Numbered from the stretch's first letter, positions 16,965 to 25,982 are shown. The stretch: DNA of 64,000 bases from Herbidospora daliensis (GCF_001570585.1 NZ_BBXF01000001.1:489691-553690); one strand, 5' to 3'. A program made the numbers and translations. The notes: a model not told the origin generated them from the letters alone.

Positions 16965-17040
16965 GCCGTCGCCCGGGGCCACGGTGACGCCGGCGCGCGC
17001 CGCCCATGTCACCCTGCCCTCCGGGACGGGGGTGCGGGGG

Positions 17041-17061
17041 GCCGGTGGTCAGGACACCGGC
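17041..17061 (-). terminator. Hairpin downstream of the 6-phosphogluconate dehydrogenase gene
   Basis: GCCGGTG / CACCGGC with a 7-nt loop, flanked by further G/C-rich complementarity, 13 bp beyond the minus-strand stop at 17074. It faces the plus-strand hairpin about 80 bp away, so the convergent genes are well insulated. Confidence 0.5.
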
Positions 17062-17073
17062 GCCCCGCGCGTC

Positions 17074-18513
17074 CTACTTCTCCTGGTGCTCGGCGCGGTC
17101 GCCGCTCCAGTCGGTGTGGTAGACCCCTTCGCGGTCGACCCGGTTGTAGGTGTGGGCGCCGAAGTAGTCGCGCAGGCCCTGGATCAGCGCCGCCGGGAGG
17201 CGGTCGCGGCGCAGGCCGTCGTAGTAGGCCAGCGCCGAGGAGAACCCGGGAGTCGGGACCCCGATCGAGGCGGCCGTGGAGACGACCCGGCGCCAGGCGC
17301 CCTGCGCCTCGGCCAGCGCCTCGCTGAAGGACGGCGAGGCCAGCAGCGTCGGCAGCCCCGGGTCCTTGGCGTAGGCGTCGCGGATCCGGTCGAGGAACCG
17401 GGCCCGGATGATGCAGCCGCCGCGCCAGATCGTGGCCATGTCGCCGAGGTTGATGTTCCAGCCGAACTCCTTGGAGGCGGCGGCCATCTGGTCGAAGCCC
17501 TGGGCGTACGCCACGATCTTCGAGGCGAGCAGGGCCTGCCGGACGTCGTCGACCAGCGAGTAGTTCGGCGCCGACCCGATCGGGCCCTCGAGGTCGCGGG
17601 CCGCCTGGCGGCGGGTGACGTCGCCCGACAGGCCGCGCGCGAACACCGCCTCGGCGATGCCGGTGACCGGCACCCCGAGTTCGAGGGCGTTCTGGACCGT
17701 CCAGCGGCCGGTGCCCTTCTGCTCGGCGCGGTCGGCGACGACGTCCACGAACGGACGGCCCGTCTTGGCGTCGACGTGGCCGAGCACCTCGGCGGTGATC
17801 TCGATCAGGTAGGACTCGAGGTCGCCCCGGTTCCACTCGGTGAAGATCTCCGCCAGCTCGCCCGGGGAGCGGCCGAGGGCCTGCCGGAGCAGGTCGTAGG
17901 CCTCCGCGATGAGCTGCATGTCGGAGTATTCGATGCCGTTGTGGACCATCTTCACGAAGTGGCCCGCGCCGTCGGCGCCGACGTGGGTGCAGCAGGGCAC
18001 CCCGTCGACCTTGGCCGCGATGTCCTCCAGGATCGGCCCGAGGGACTTGTAGGCCTCCGGCGACCCGCCCGGCATGATGCTGGGCCCGTTGAGGGCGCCT
18101 TCCTCACCGCCGGAGATGCCGGTGCCGACGAAGTGGATCCCGCGCTCCTTGAGCGCCGCCTCGCGCCGCCGGGTGTCGGTGAAGAGGGCGTTCCCGCCGT
18201 CGACGATCATGTCGCCGGGCTCCATGTGGGCCGCCAGGTCCTCGATCACGGCGTCGGTCGACGGACCGGCCTTCACCATGATGATCGCCTTGCGGGGTTT
18301 CGTGAGCGACGCCACGAACTCCGCCGTCGTGCCCGTCGCGACGAACGCGCCCTCTCCGGCGTGGTTCTCGACGAGCTCCTGGGTCTTGCTCTCGGTGCGG
18401 TTGTGCACCGCGACGACGTATCCGTGGTGGGCCAGGTTCCTCGCGAGGTTCCGGCCCATAACCGCAAGGCCGGTCACTCCGATGTCAGCCGTGCCCAAAA
18501 CGTTCTTGTCCAT
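17074..18513 (-). CDS. gndA: 6-phosphogluconate dehydrogenase, NADP-dependent, decarboxylating
   Basis: A 479-residue, full-length cytosolic enzyme of the oxidative pentose phosphate pathway, converting 6-phosphogluconate to ribulose 5-phosphate, CO2 and NADPH. The N-terminal Rossmann motif GVTGLAVMGRNLARNL carries the GxGxxG-like dinucleotide loop, followed by NRTESKTQEL where the Arg favours NADP. The substrate and catalytic signature GGSPEAYKSL and the His-Lys region GHFVKMVHNGIEYSDMQ (catalytic Lys and Glu) are present, and the C-terminal IIRARFLDRI segment is intact. Length matches the long (Gnd/GndA) family. ATG at 18513 has AGGAG 6 nt upstream. It stands alone, with a terminator hairpin downstream. 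Confidence 0.96.
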   Translation of the reverse strand: MDKNVLGTADIGVTGLAVMGRNLARNLAHHGYVVAVHNRTESKTQELVENHAGEGAFVATGTTAEFVASLTKPRKAIIMVKAGPSTDAVIEDLAAHMEPGDMIVDGGNALFTDTRRREAALKERGIHFVGTGISGGEEGALNGPSIMPGGSPEAYKSLGPILEDIAAKVDGVPCCTHVGADGAGHFVKMVHNGIEYSDMQLIAEAYDLLRQALGRSPGELAEIFTEWNRGDLESYLIEITAEVLGHVDAKTGRPFVDVVADRAEQKGTGRWTVQNALELGVPVTGIAEAVFARGLSGDVTRRQAARDLEGPIGSAPNYSLVDDVRQALLASKIVAYAQGFDQMAAASKEFGWNINLGDMATIWRGGCIIRARFLDRIRDAYAKDPGLPTLLASPSFSEALAEAQGAWRRVVSTAASIGVPTPGFSSALAYYDGLRRDRLPAALIQGLRDYFGAHTYNRVDREGVYHTDWSGDRAEHQEK

Positions 18514-18539
18514 GCGCCGCTCCTATCCTTCCGGGCAGC

Positions 18540-19745
18540 TCAGTAACCGTAACTGCCGCCCGCTGACGACGTCGGCGTGGTGGCCGCCGACGGCTTGGGC
18601 GTCGCCGCCGCAGGCGCCGAAGGCGCCGGCGTCGACGCCGCGCCGGGCAGCGGCCCGGCGTCCGACGGCCTCAACACGCCCAGGAGGCCGTGCTGCGCCT
18701 TGTCGATACCCGCCGCGAACCATACAGAGTTCTCTCCGCCGTTCGCCGCAGTGCCCGGCTCCAGATCCCACAGACCCTCGAGCTGGATCGCCTGACCGTT
18801 GGTCTGCCGCAGCGGCCCGAGGTAGCGTCCGGTGCGGGCGTTGTAGGCGTTGACCAGCCCATCTCCGAAGTTACCCACCAGAACGGCCCCGGCCAAGGCG
18901 CCGAATCCACGCGGGGCGCGGATCATCGCCCAGGGGGCGTTCAGCGCGCCGCGGTTGGCGAAGCGGCCGAGGAAGCGCCCGTTGGCGGAGAAGCGGGAGA
19001 CGAAGCCGTTGCCCCGGCCGGGCACGGCCTTGCCGGTGGTGGCGTCGCGCTTGGCGTACGCGACCATGATCACGTTACCGACGACCTCGACGTTGAACGG
19101 CGCGTAGTCGCTGGGCATGCGCGGGTCGCGGAACTGCGAGCGGGACAGCCGCACCCGGTCGAACTCGCTGTCGTACACGTGGATCTTGCCGTGCGAGAAT
19201 GAGGGGGCCAGCAGGAAGGCGCCCCGGTTGGTGTTCATCACCGCCAGGCCCTTGTAGTCGGCGTTCTTCGTGAACGCCGCGATGATCGCGTTCTTCGGGT
19301 TGACCTCGGCGTTCCACGCCGTGATCGCGCCCGAGGGGCTGGCGAAGATGAAGGTCGCGGGCTTGTCCTTGATCAGGAACTCGTCCTGCGACATGTTGAC
19401 GACCTGTCCGGTCGGCGTGCCGCCCGGAATGGCGACCTCGGTCTGCTCCTTCTTGGCGTTGCCGGAGTAGACGGTCGCGACACCGGTGCCGGCGCCCGAG
19501 ACCCACAACGTCTTGCCCATCGCCAGGCCCCAGGGGTTCACCAGCTTGGGGTCGGTGACGGGGGCCTTGCCGGGCACGTCCGAGACCAGGTTGACCTGGG
19601 CGAACCGGTTGGTCGACGTGGTCGTCTTGCTAACCTTGACGGTGGCGGGCTTGGCCTGTGGGGCCGTCTGGGCGCTGGCGGGAATGCTCAGGGGGGTGCT
19701 CAGAACGAGCGTCCCGGCGGTGAGCACGGCGACGCGTGAACGCAT
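18540..19745 (-). CDS. Secreted TIGR03118 family protein
   Basis: A 401-residue exported protein: signal peptide (RSRVAVLTAGTLVLSTPLS, cleavage near ASA-Q), then a propeller-like domain of about 340 residues with the TIGR03118 features LVSDVPGKAP, DPKLVNPWGLA, NGxGFVSRFSANGRFLGR and LEGLWDLEPG. It ends in a low-complexity Ala/Pro/Ser/Thr tail with SYGY at the C-terminus. Family function is unknown; the NHL-like repeats suggest an extracellular binding or lactonase-type scaffold, which is inference. ATG at 19745 has AAGGAG 9 nt upstream. It is transcribed in the same direction as gndA and lies 26 bp upstream of it, so the two might be co-transcribed, although the functions are unrelated. Confidence 0.85.
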   Translation of the reverse strand: MRSRVAVLTAGTLVLSTPLSIPASAQTAPQAKPATVKVSKTTTSTNRFAQVNLVSDVPGKAPVTDPKLVNPWGLAMGKTLWVSGAGTGVATVYSGNAKKEQTEVAIPGGTPTGQVVNMSQDEFLIKDKPATFIFASPSGAITAWNAEVNPKNAIIAAFTKNADYKGLAVMNTNRGAFLLAPSFSHGKIHVYDSEFDRVRLSRSQFRDPRMPSDYAPFNVEVVGNVIMVAYAKRDATTGKAVPGRGNGFVSRFSANGRFLGRFANRGALNAPWAMIRAPRGFGALAGAVLVGNFGDGLVNAYNARTGRYLGPLRQTNGQAIQLEGLWDLEPGTAANGGENSVWFAAGIDKAQHGLLGVLRPSDAGPLPGAASTPAPSAPAAATPKPSAATTPTSSAGGSYGY

Positions 19746-19976
19746 CTGGTGGTCTCCTTCGAGGGCCTTCTCGGTTCATGACCTAAGGTGCGGAGGTTCG
19801 CGAAGCTCCCTTACGGGCGGAGATACGCGGGCCTTCCCGAGAGGGTTCAGAGGAATGTCACCGGCCTATAAACCTAGTAAAAGGGTAGGGTTTGCCGAGT
19901 CCATGAGCAGGCAAAGCCCCTTTGACCCGTCCACCTGGCTGTCTATCGTCGACGTGTGATCCTTGGAGACTCCGGA

Positions 19977-20852
19977 ATGTTCCTCCCCCAGCCTCAGCGC
20001 TCCGTCGTGGCGATCCCCCCGCCCGGAGACGGCCCCGGTTTCTGGGCCGGCGCGCCGAGCAGCGTGGTGACGCCCGACGGCACGATCTACCTGGCCTACC
20101 GGCTCCGCCGTCCCATTGGCGAAGGCCGCGGCTACGCGATCCAGATCGCCCGCTCCGACGACGGCGAGCGCTTCGAGCCGGTGCTCACGATCACCAAGGA
20201 CCAGATGCGGACCGAGTCGCTGGAGCGCCCGACGCTCGTGCTGACCCCCGAGGGCGGCTGGCGGCTCTACCTGAGCTGCGCGACCTACGGCACCAAGCAC
20301 TGGCGGGTGGAGCTGCTGGAGGCGGCCGCCCCCGAAGACCTCGACCCGGCGAGCGCCCGCGTGGTGCTGCCCGGCGACCTCAAGACGGGCGTCAAAGACC
20401 CGGTGATCGTCCACCACGGCGGCCAGTGGCACCTGTGGGCGTCCTGCCACCCGCTGGAGGTCCCCGAGGAGGCCGACCAGATGGTCACCGACTACGCGAC
20501 CAGCCCCGACGGCCGCGACTGGTCGTGGCACGGCACCGCCCTCGACCGCCGCCCCGGCGCCTGGGACAGCCGGGGCGTGCGCATCTCGGCGGTCCGCTTC
20601 ACCGACGACGGCGTGCTCGCCTACTACGACGGCCGGGCCAGCGCGGCCGAGAACTACGAGGAGCGCACCGGCGTCGCCACCGGCCCCGACCCGTCGACCC
20701 TGACGGCCGTTGGCGACCACCCCCACGCCCAGTCGCCCCACGGCGGCCTGCGCTACCTCGACATCCTCGACCTGCCGGGCGGCGGCACCCGCATCTTCTA
20801 CGAGTGGACCCGCCCCGACGGCGCCCACGACCTGCGCACCGAACTCCTCTGA
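19977..20852 (+). CDS. Five-bladed propeller glycosidase-like protein (GH43/GH32-type fold)
   Basis: A 291-residue cytosolic-looking protein without a signal peptide. Repeated blade motifs of the five-bladed beta-propeller glycosidase superfamily are visible: [57 protein letters not shown] and [13 protein letters not shown]. The WAGAPS/DP/E pattern is compatible with the acidic residues of clan GH-F/GH130-like enzymes, but I cannot assign the family or substrate. Start at ATG 19977 is chosen for its GGAG 8 nt upstream; a GTG 21 nt upstream is in frame. It is convergent with the sulfotransferase gene. Confidence 0.65.
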   Translation: MFLPQPQRSVVAIPPPGDGPGFWAGAPSSVVTPDGTIYLAYRLRRPIGEGRGYAIQIARSDDGERFEPVLTITKDQMRTESLERPTLVLTPEGGWRLYLSCATYGTKHWRVELLEAAAPEDLDPASARVVLPGDLKTGVKDPVIVHHGGQWHLWASCHPLEVPEEADQMVTDYATSPDGRDWSWHGTALDRRPGAWDSRGVRISAVRFTDDGVLAYYDGRASAAENYEERTGVATGPDPSTLTAVGDHPHAQSPHGGLRYLDILDLPGGGTRIFYEWTRPDGAHDLRTELL

Positions 20853-20904
20853 CGGAACCCGGGCCGCCGGTCAAGACTCTTTCTCCGTTACGGCTCCGCC
20901 CACC

Positions 20905-20949
20905 CCGGCGCCGACGCCCGCCCCGGCCGGGCGCCGCACCCGGCGCCGG
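20905..20949. terminator. Possible bidirectional GC-rich hairpin between convergent genes
   Basis: CCGGCGCCG (20905-20913) and CCGGCGCCGG (20940-20949) flank a further G/C-rich complementary segment in the 126-bp gap between two convergent genes. The arms could fold with internal loops. The very high local GC makes chance pairing likely, so this is tentative. Confidence 0.3.
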
Positions 20950-20978
20950 CCACCGCTCGACCGGCCCGCCGCGACGAG

Positions 20979-21932
20979 CTATCTGGGGCGGCCGTTGCGC
21001 GCCTGCCCCTGGCCCTCGGGCCGGTGGCCGACCTGGCCGCCCGAGCGGTCGCGCGGGCCGATCCAGTCGGAGAAGTCCTCCCCGGTGACCTCTTCCAGCA
21101 GCTTGACGTCGTCGGTGAAGTAGGCGATGAGCTCCTGCCGCTGCTCCCACGTCAGGGGCCGCCGGGCCTTGCCGTCGCGCTGGAGCACCCGGGCGAGCGG
21201 CGCGGTCAGCACCTGCCCGCCGAGCCGGTCGCCGACCCGCACCACCTGTGACAACACCTGGTGCAGGACCGTCTCCTGCGGGTGCACGGTCACGTTCTCC
21301 CGGGGCACCTCGGAGATCAGCCCGGTCCGCACGCCCAGATGCCCGCAGATGCGGTCGAGCGTCTCCCCCGGCCGGTCGAGCAGGTCGCGGTAGCGGAAGA
21401 CGAGCACCTGCTCCTCGGTGAACAGGTCGTAGAGGTCGCGCAGCTGTTCGCCGTACTTACCCAGGCCGACGTAGTGCCAGAAGGGGGCCCATCCGGCCCT
21501 GATCCGCTCGGGTTCCCGGGCGCACGCCTCCACGACGTCGCCGACGGGCTCCAGCCCCGCCGACCACAGGTGGGTCCAGTTCGAGTGGGCCCGTTCGACC
21601 GGGTCGCGGACGACCACGATGAGCCGCACCTCGGGGATGAGCGCCTTGATGCGCCGGTGGGCGTCCCGGTCGTACAGGTAGAACGGGGTCGACTCGCCGT
21701 TCAGGTAGCCGGGCCGGAACAGGGCCTCGTAGTCGTCGCGCCGCCAGACGTGCTCCCGGTAGGTCTCGGCGTCGCCGGGGCCGCCCCTCTCCGGCGGCGG
21801 GCCGTCGGAGAGGAAGAACTTCGGCTCCTTCACCGGCGACATATGCAGGTCCGGATGGGCGTTGAGCGCGGCGTGCAGGGCGGTCGTGGCGGCCTTGGGA
21901 GCCCCGATGACCAGGAAGCCGGGCAGAGTCAC
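20979..21932 (-). CDS. PAPS-dependent sulfotransferase
   Basis: A 317-residue sulfotransferase that transfers sulfate from 3'-phosphoadenylyl sulfate to an unknown acceptor (glycan, lipid or small molecule). The 5'-phosphosulfate loop is near the N-terminus (GAPKAATTAL, Lys 13). The 3'-phosphate site follows as VVVRDPVERAHSNW, and a typical KYGEQLRDLYDLFTEEQVLV segment is present, as in heparan-type bacterial sulfotransferases. GTG at 21932 is selected because GGAGG lies 5 nt upstream and the family begins right at this point; a longer frame upstream has no ribosome site. It stands alone and is divergent from the SH3-like protein gene. Confidence 0.9.
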   Translation of the reverse strand: MTLPGFLVIGAPKAATTALHAALNAHPDLHMSPVKEPKFFLSDGPPPERGGPGDAETYREHVWRRDDYEALFRPGYLNGESTPFYLYDRDAHRRIKALIPEVRLIVVVRDPVERAHSNWTHLWSAGLEPVGDVVEACAREPERIRAGWAPFWHYVGLGKYGEQLRDLYDLFTEEQVLVFRYRDLLDRPGETLDRICGHLGVRTGLISEVPRENVTVHPQETVLHQVLSQVVRVGDRLGGQVLTAPLARVLQRDGKARRPLTWEQRQELIAYFTDDVKLLEEVTGEDFSDWIGPRDRSGGQVGHRPEGQGQARNGRPR

Positions 21933-22059
21933 ACTAACCTCCACTTTTCCTACAAAGTTAGTCTGGAATCGATCCTCCTTCAACGTCCCGGCACTTCCCA
22001 CGCTACGTGCGCCTCACCGGCGGTTGGCAACCAGATCTGCGCCAAGGTATTCACAATAT

Positions 22060-22075
22060 GTAATCAAGCGATTAC
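22060..22075. promoter_or_regulatory. Operator-like palindrome GTAATC-N4-GATTAC
   Basis: A perfect 6+6-bp inverted repeat with 4-nt spacer in an AT-rich island, 53 bp upstream of the start of the secreted SH3-like gene. Its position suits a regulator or promoter element; the factor is unknown. Confidence 0.4.
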
Positions 22076-22128
22076 TCTTGGTAGTAACAGCAGGTCAAAA
22101 GCCTGCCAAGTACGTAAGGAGTGAGATC

Positions 22129-22698
22129 ATGGATCTCGTCAAGCCCGCCGCCCTCGCCACCGCGACCGTGCTCTGCCTGGCCCTCCCGGCCGGGGCGAGC
22201 ACCGCGTCCCCCGCCGCGTCCTCCGGCGTGGCGGTGACCTCCGCCCCCTCCACCGTCCACGCCGGGCAGACCGTCCGGCTCCGCACCAGGGCCTGCCCCA
22301 ACCGGCCCGGTTACGCCTACTCCCCGGCCTGGGGCCGCAGCGTCACGCTGCTGCCCAACGGGGTGCGGGCGACCGGCACGGCCACCGTCTGGTCGGGCAC
22401 CAAGCCGGGCACCTACTCGATCTCCGTCGCCTGCCAGGGCCAGACATACCCGAGCGCGTTCGGCTACCTGACGGTCGTGGCGGCCGGGACCTCGGTGAAG
22501 TACCGGGTCCAGCACGTCCGCAAGGGCAGCCACCTCAACGTCCGGTCGGGGCCGGGCCTGGGCCATCGGGTGGTCGGCAAGCTCAAGTGGAAGGCGACCG
22601 TCCAGGGGTCCCCGGTCCGTGAGAAGGGCTGGGTCAAGGTGACCACCAAGCACGGCACGACCGGCTGGTCGTACGGCTACTACCTGCGCCGCGCCTAG
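22129..22698 (+). CDS. Secreted protein with C-terminal bacterial SH3 domain
   Basis: A 189-residue exported protein. ATG at 22129 has a strong AAGGAG 7 nt upstream. A signal peptide (DLVKPAALATATVLCLALPAG) is followed by an Ig-like segment (TSAPSTVHAGQTVRLRTRAC, two Cys that may form a disulfide) and a C-terminal SH3b domain with the signature HLNVRSGPGLGHRVVG and GWVKV...GTTGWSYGYYL. SH3b domains often bind peptidoglycan cross-bridges, so a cell-wall-associated role is likely. The stop shares the CTAG tetranucleotide with the convergent YibE/F gene. Confidence 0.82.
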   Translation: MDLVKPAALATATVLCLALPAGASTASPAASSGVAVTSAPSTVHAGQTVRLRTRACPNRPGYAYSPAWGRSVTLLPNGVRATGTATVWSGTKPGTYSISVACQGQTYPSAFGYLTVVAAGTSVKYRVQHVRKGSHLNVRSGPGLGHRVVGKLKWKATVQGSPVREKGWVKVTTKHGTTGWSYGYYLRRA

Positions 22699-23825
22699 CC
22701 GGTCACCAGGTCGTGGGTCCGTTCGGGCACGTCCCCGGCCGAACGGGCCCGCCTCCGGCAGGTCAGCGCGGCCAGCGCCGTCGTGATCGGCACCGCCGCG
22801 ATCAGCCCGATCGTGCCCACGATGCTCCGGACCAGTTCCTGGGCCACCACCGGCCCGGCCAGCACCTCGCCCAGGGGCTCGTTCCCGACGCTGATGAGCA
22901 GCAGCAGCGGGAGCGACGCGCCGGCGTACGCGAGCACGATCGTGTTGATGACCGAGGCGATGTGCGCCCGCCCGACCCGGGAGGCGGCCCGGTAGAGCTG
23001 CCGGGCCGTGTATCCCGGGTTGGCGTGGGCGAGTTCGGCGACCGTGGCGCTCTGGGTGACCGTGACGTCGTCGAGCACGCCGAGCGAGCCGATGATGACG
23101 CTGGCCAGCAGCAGCCCCTGGGTGTTGATCTGGAGGCTGGTGCCCAGCAGGAAGCTGGTGTCGTCGGTCACGCCGGTCAGGTGGGCCCACTCGATGGCCG
23201 CCAGCGCGAGCACCCCCGTGAGGCCGAGGCTCACCAGGGTGCCGATCACGGCCACCGAGGTGGGCACGGTGACGCCGTGGGTGACGTACAGGACGATCAA
23301 CATGATCGCCGCCGAGCCGACGACGGCGATCAGCAGCGGCGGCCGCCCGGCCAGGATGGCCGGGAGCACGAACGTGAGCAGCAGCCCGAACGTGATCGCG
23401 AGCCCGGCCAGCGCGGTCAGCCCCCGCCAGCGCCCGAAGGCGACCACCGCCAGCGCGAACGCCGCCCCGAACACCCACAACGGCGTCGAGCGGTCGTGGT
23501 CGGAGACGGCGTAGGTGCCGTCCTGCAGGTCGAGCACGACCACCTCGTCACCCACGGCGAACGTCGCCGACCCGGGCGCGGTCGGCACCATCGCGGTGAC
23601 CCGGTCGAACAGCGAGAACTCGACGGTGGCCGACTCCCCCGAGATCGCGCTGATCGTCCCGACGGTCTCGGGGAGCCGCGGCTCCTGCGGCCCCTTCTTC
23701 AGGTCACCCGGCCACAGGACGACGAGCGCGACGAGCGTGGCGACCGCCAGCGGCACGATGACGGCCACCATGGCCCAGACGGTTCGGCGGTCGGCGGGGG
23801 CGGCCGGTCCGTGCGAGTGACCCAT
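22695..23825 (-). CDS. YibE/F family integral membrane protein
   Basis: A 376-residue polytopic membrane protein of the YibE/F family (function unknown; proposed transporter-like). One N-terminal TM helix is followed by an extracytoplasmic beta-rich segment (TVGTISAISGESATVEF...GDEVVVLD) and about seven further TM helices. The conserved family stretch INTQGLLLASVIIGSLGVLDDVTVTQSATV is intact. It starts 16 bp after the copper-monooxygenase-like lipoprotein gene on the same strand, so both probably form a two-gene operon, although the ribosome site is weak. The stop overlaps the convergent gene by 4 bp. Confidence 0.9.
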   Translation of the reverse strand: MGHSHGPAAPADRRTVWAMVAVIVPLAVATLVALVVLWPGDLKKGPQEPRLPETVGTISAISGESATVEFSLFDRVTAMVPTAPGSATFAVGDEVVVLDLQDGTYAVSDHDRSTPLWVFGAAFALAVVAFGRWRGLTALAGLAITFGLLLTFVLPAILAGRPPLLIAVVGSAAIMLIVLYVTHGVTVPTSVAVIGTLVSLGLTGVLALAAIEWAHLTGVTDDTSFLLGTSLQINTQGLLLASVIIGSLGVLDDVTVTQSATVAELAHANPGYTARQLYRAASRVGRAHIASVINTIVLAYAGASLPLLLLISVGNEPLGEVLAGPVVAQELVRSIVGTIGLIAAVPITTALAALTCRRRARSAGDVPERTHDLVTG

Positions 23826-23841
23826 GGTGGGGAACAGTAGC

Positions 23842-24960
23842 TCAGGCCGACATGATGGCGACCCCCAGGCACATCTCGTCGGCGGTGCCCTCGCCCCACA
23901 CGACGTAGCGGGCCGGTTCCTTCTCCAGCTGCGGCAGCATGCCGCGGAGTCCGGCGTCGTGGGTGCAGGTCACCCGCACCACGTCGCCCTTCGCCACCTT
24001 CACCGGCGCGGGCAGCGGGCGCAGCGCCTGGTCGTCGAAGTTGTAATCGGGCACGTCGAGCAGGGTCTGGGCGCCCGCCTTCCCGGGGTTGAGCTCGACC
24101 TTGATCGACCGTCCGAGCAGGTGCATGTGCCCGGCCAGGGCGTGCAGGAGCCCCTCCCTCTGCATGGGGATGTCGCAGTGCTGGGTGGGCCCGGGTTCCG
24201 CCGGGCCGCACAGCTCGGTCAGGAAGCCCTGCATCCGCGCCGACTCGGCCCCGAACCGGCGGCCGATGTCCTCGACGGCGGCCTTGCGGTCGCAGAGCGG
24301 CCCCGACTCCGCCGGGGCGCACGGGAGTTCGACGGCCCCCGCGAACAGGGCGGTGCCCAGCGGCTGGAGCTGCCGGTCGCTCACCCGCAGCCGGATGGCC
24401 GACTGGTCGGCGCCCTGCCCGCCCCGGGTGTTGTAGTGGACCTGCATGACGAGCCGGCTGCCCGGCGGGATCGGGTGGCCGTACTTCGGGTCGAGCAGCG
24501 TCTCCTGGACGCCCGGCGCCCAGTGGGCCACCCATCCGGCCTCCCGCACCCCCGCGTCGGCGAAGCAGGTCCAGCCCTGGCCGAGGGCGGCGGCGTCGGC
24601 CTTCTCCGCCTCGGCGACCTGTTCGGGGGCCAGCCGGAAGAAGATCGCGTGGTGCACGACGGCGAGGTTGAGCGGCTGGAACTGGGCCCCCGTCAGGAAG
24701 CCGCTGCCCTCCGCGCCGGGGTCGATGAGGAAACACCGGTAGTCGTCGGTCCCGCCGTTGGGCCCTTTGGGGGTGTACGGCTCCGGCATCGTCAGCGTGA
24801 CGAACCGTTCGCCGTCGCGCAGCGGCTGCGCGGGCGCCTTGGAGGCCCCGTGCCCGTGTTCCGGCGTGGCCGCGGGCGGCGTCGCCGCGTTCTGCGTTCC
24901 GCAAGCCGCCGTCACCACGAAGACCAGGAGCGCGGCCAGGCTTCCCCGAAGTCGATTCAT
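23842..24960 (-). CDS. Lipoprotein, copper type II monooxygenase-like (PHM/DBH fold)
   Basis: A 372-residue lipoprotein: signal sequence ending in the lipobox VTAAC (Cys 20). The rest resembles the catalytic core of ascorbate-dependent copper monooxygenases (PHM/dopamine beta-monooxygenase). Candidate CuM/CuH ligands are visible: the His pair in LAVVHHAIFF, His in QVHYNTRGG, the HxH of ALAGHMHLLGR, and the Met of ADEMCLGVAIM. Several Cys pairs probably form disulfides. Actinobacterial homologues are usually annotated as hypothetical or monooxygenase; the substrate is unknown and it may be only a fold relative. It is the first gene of a probable operon with the YibE/F protein. Confidence 0.72.
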   Translation of the reverse strand: MNRLRGSLAALLVFVVTAACGTQNAATPPAATPEHGHGASKAPAQPLRDGERFVTLTMPEPYTPKGPNGGTDDYRCFLIDPGAEGSGFLTGAQFQPLNLAVVHHAIFFRLAPEQVAEAEKADAAALGQGWTCFADAGVREAGWVAHWAPGVQETLLDPKYGHPIPPGSRLVMQVHYNTRGGQGADQSAIRLRVSDRQLQPLGTALFAGAVELPCAPAESGPLCDRKAAVEDIGRRFGAESARMQGFLTELCGPAEPGPTQHCDIPMQREGLLHALAGHMHLLGRSIKVELNPGKAGAQTLLDVPDYNFDDQALRPLPAPVKVAKGDVVRVTCTHDAGLRGMLPQLEKEPARYVVWGEGTADEMCLGVAIMSA

Positions 24961-25038
24961 GGCTTCAACGCTGACGCACCCGGCGCCGCCCGGCCATCCT
25001 CCTTTGGGGAGGGAGAGATCGTCCCTTCGGAGGGGTCC

Positions 25039-25857
25039 TCAGGTCGACTCCCGTATGACGAGTTCGGCGGGCAGCACGATCGAGGTGAGCGGCCCGCCGC
25101 CCATCCGGTCGACCAGCAGCCGGGTCATCGCGCCGACCTGCTCGGCCACCGGGTGCCGCACGGTCGTCAGCGGCGGATGGGTGAAGCGGGCCGCCTCGAA
25201 GTCGTCGTAGCCGGCCACCGCGACGTCGTCGGGCACCCGCCGGCCGGCCCGGCGCAGCGTCTGGAGCGCGCCGATGGCCATCAGGTCGTTGGCGGCGAAG
25301 ACGGCGTCGACGTCGGGTTCGGCCCTGAGCAGGCGGGCCATCGCCTCGGCCCCCGACTGCCGGGTGAAGTCGCCGTGGACGACCTGCGCCCGCTGCCCGG
25401 CGTCGGCGACCGCGCCGAGGTAGCCGGCCAGCCGGTCCTGCCCGGCGATCATGTCGGGCGGGCCGGCGATCGTGGCGACCTTCCGGCGGCCCCGGTTGAG
25501 CAGGTGGTTCACCGCCAGCCGCGCCCCGGAGGGGTTGTCGCTGTCGGCGAACCCGATCGGCACCGAGGGCGCGGGCCGCCCGTAGGAGACGACCGGCACC
25601 CCGATCCGGTCGATGGCCCGCGGCAGCGGGTCGGACTCGTGCATCGACACGAGCATCACACCGTCGACGTGGCCGCCCGCGACGTACCGCTCGATGCGCG
25701 CCGAGCTGCCCGGCCCGGTGCCGAGCATCAGCACGACCTGCCGGTCGACGTCGCCGAGTTCCCGGCTGACCGACCGGCTCACGAGCGCGAACAACGGATC
25801 CTCGGAGAACACCCGAGACAACGGTTCACCCACCACCAGCGCCACGGACCCAGACAC
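25039..25857 (-). pseudogene. LacI-type sensor domain lacking the DNA-binding HTH
   Basis: The translated product (272 residues from GTG 25857) begins right at the usual hinge end (GSVALVVGEPLSRVFSED) and contains the full periplasmic-binding-like effector domain of a LacI/GalR regulator, down to GYDDFEAARFTHPPLTTV and LPAELVIREST. The ~60-residue N-terminal HTH and hinge are missing. Neither the same frame nor the other minus-strand frames upstream encode an HTH remnant; the DNA there holds an operator and promoter instead. A GGAAGGG site sits 8 nt before the GTG, so a truncated protein may still be made. It cannot bind DNA in the usual way. It is probably a decayed regulator of the divergent GH16 glucanase, or an effector-sensing partner of another LacI protein. 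Labelled pseudogene because of the lost domain; a functional orphan sensor is possible. Confidence 0.7.
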
Positions 25858-25947
25858 GCCGGCCACCCTTCCAGAGAAATGCAAGAGAGCGATTTCCTGC
25901 ACAGGCTGGCCCTTTCCGCAGAACGCGTCAAGGCCCAAAGTTTCCGA

Positions 25948-25959
25948 GAGAGCGCTCTC
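25948..25959. promoter_or_regulatory. LacI-type operator, GAGAGCGCTCTC
   Basis: A perfect 12-bp palindrome centred on the CG step typical of LacI/GalR operators (compare the CebR box core GAGCGCTC of cellulose-utilisation genes). It lies in the divergent region between the truncated regulator and the GH16 glucanase, about 180 bp before the glucanase start. It suggests sugar-controlled expression by some LacI protein. Confidence 0.65.
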
Positions 25960-25982
25960 ATTTTCGCACCGGACCTATTGAC

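Noticed and set aside
19870-19893. Inverted repeat AAACCTA ... TAGGGTTT in the divergent region before the TIGR03118 gene
   Set aside because: One arm is a base shorter, no start or -10 geometry supports it clearly, and no matching second copy was seen.
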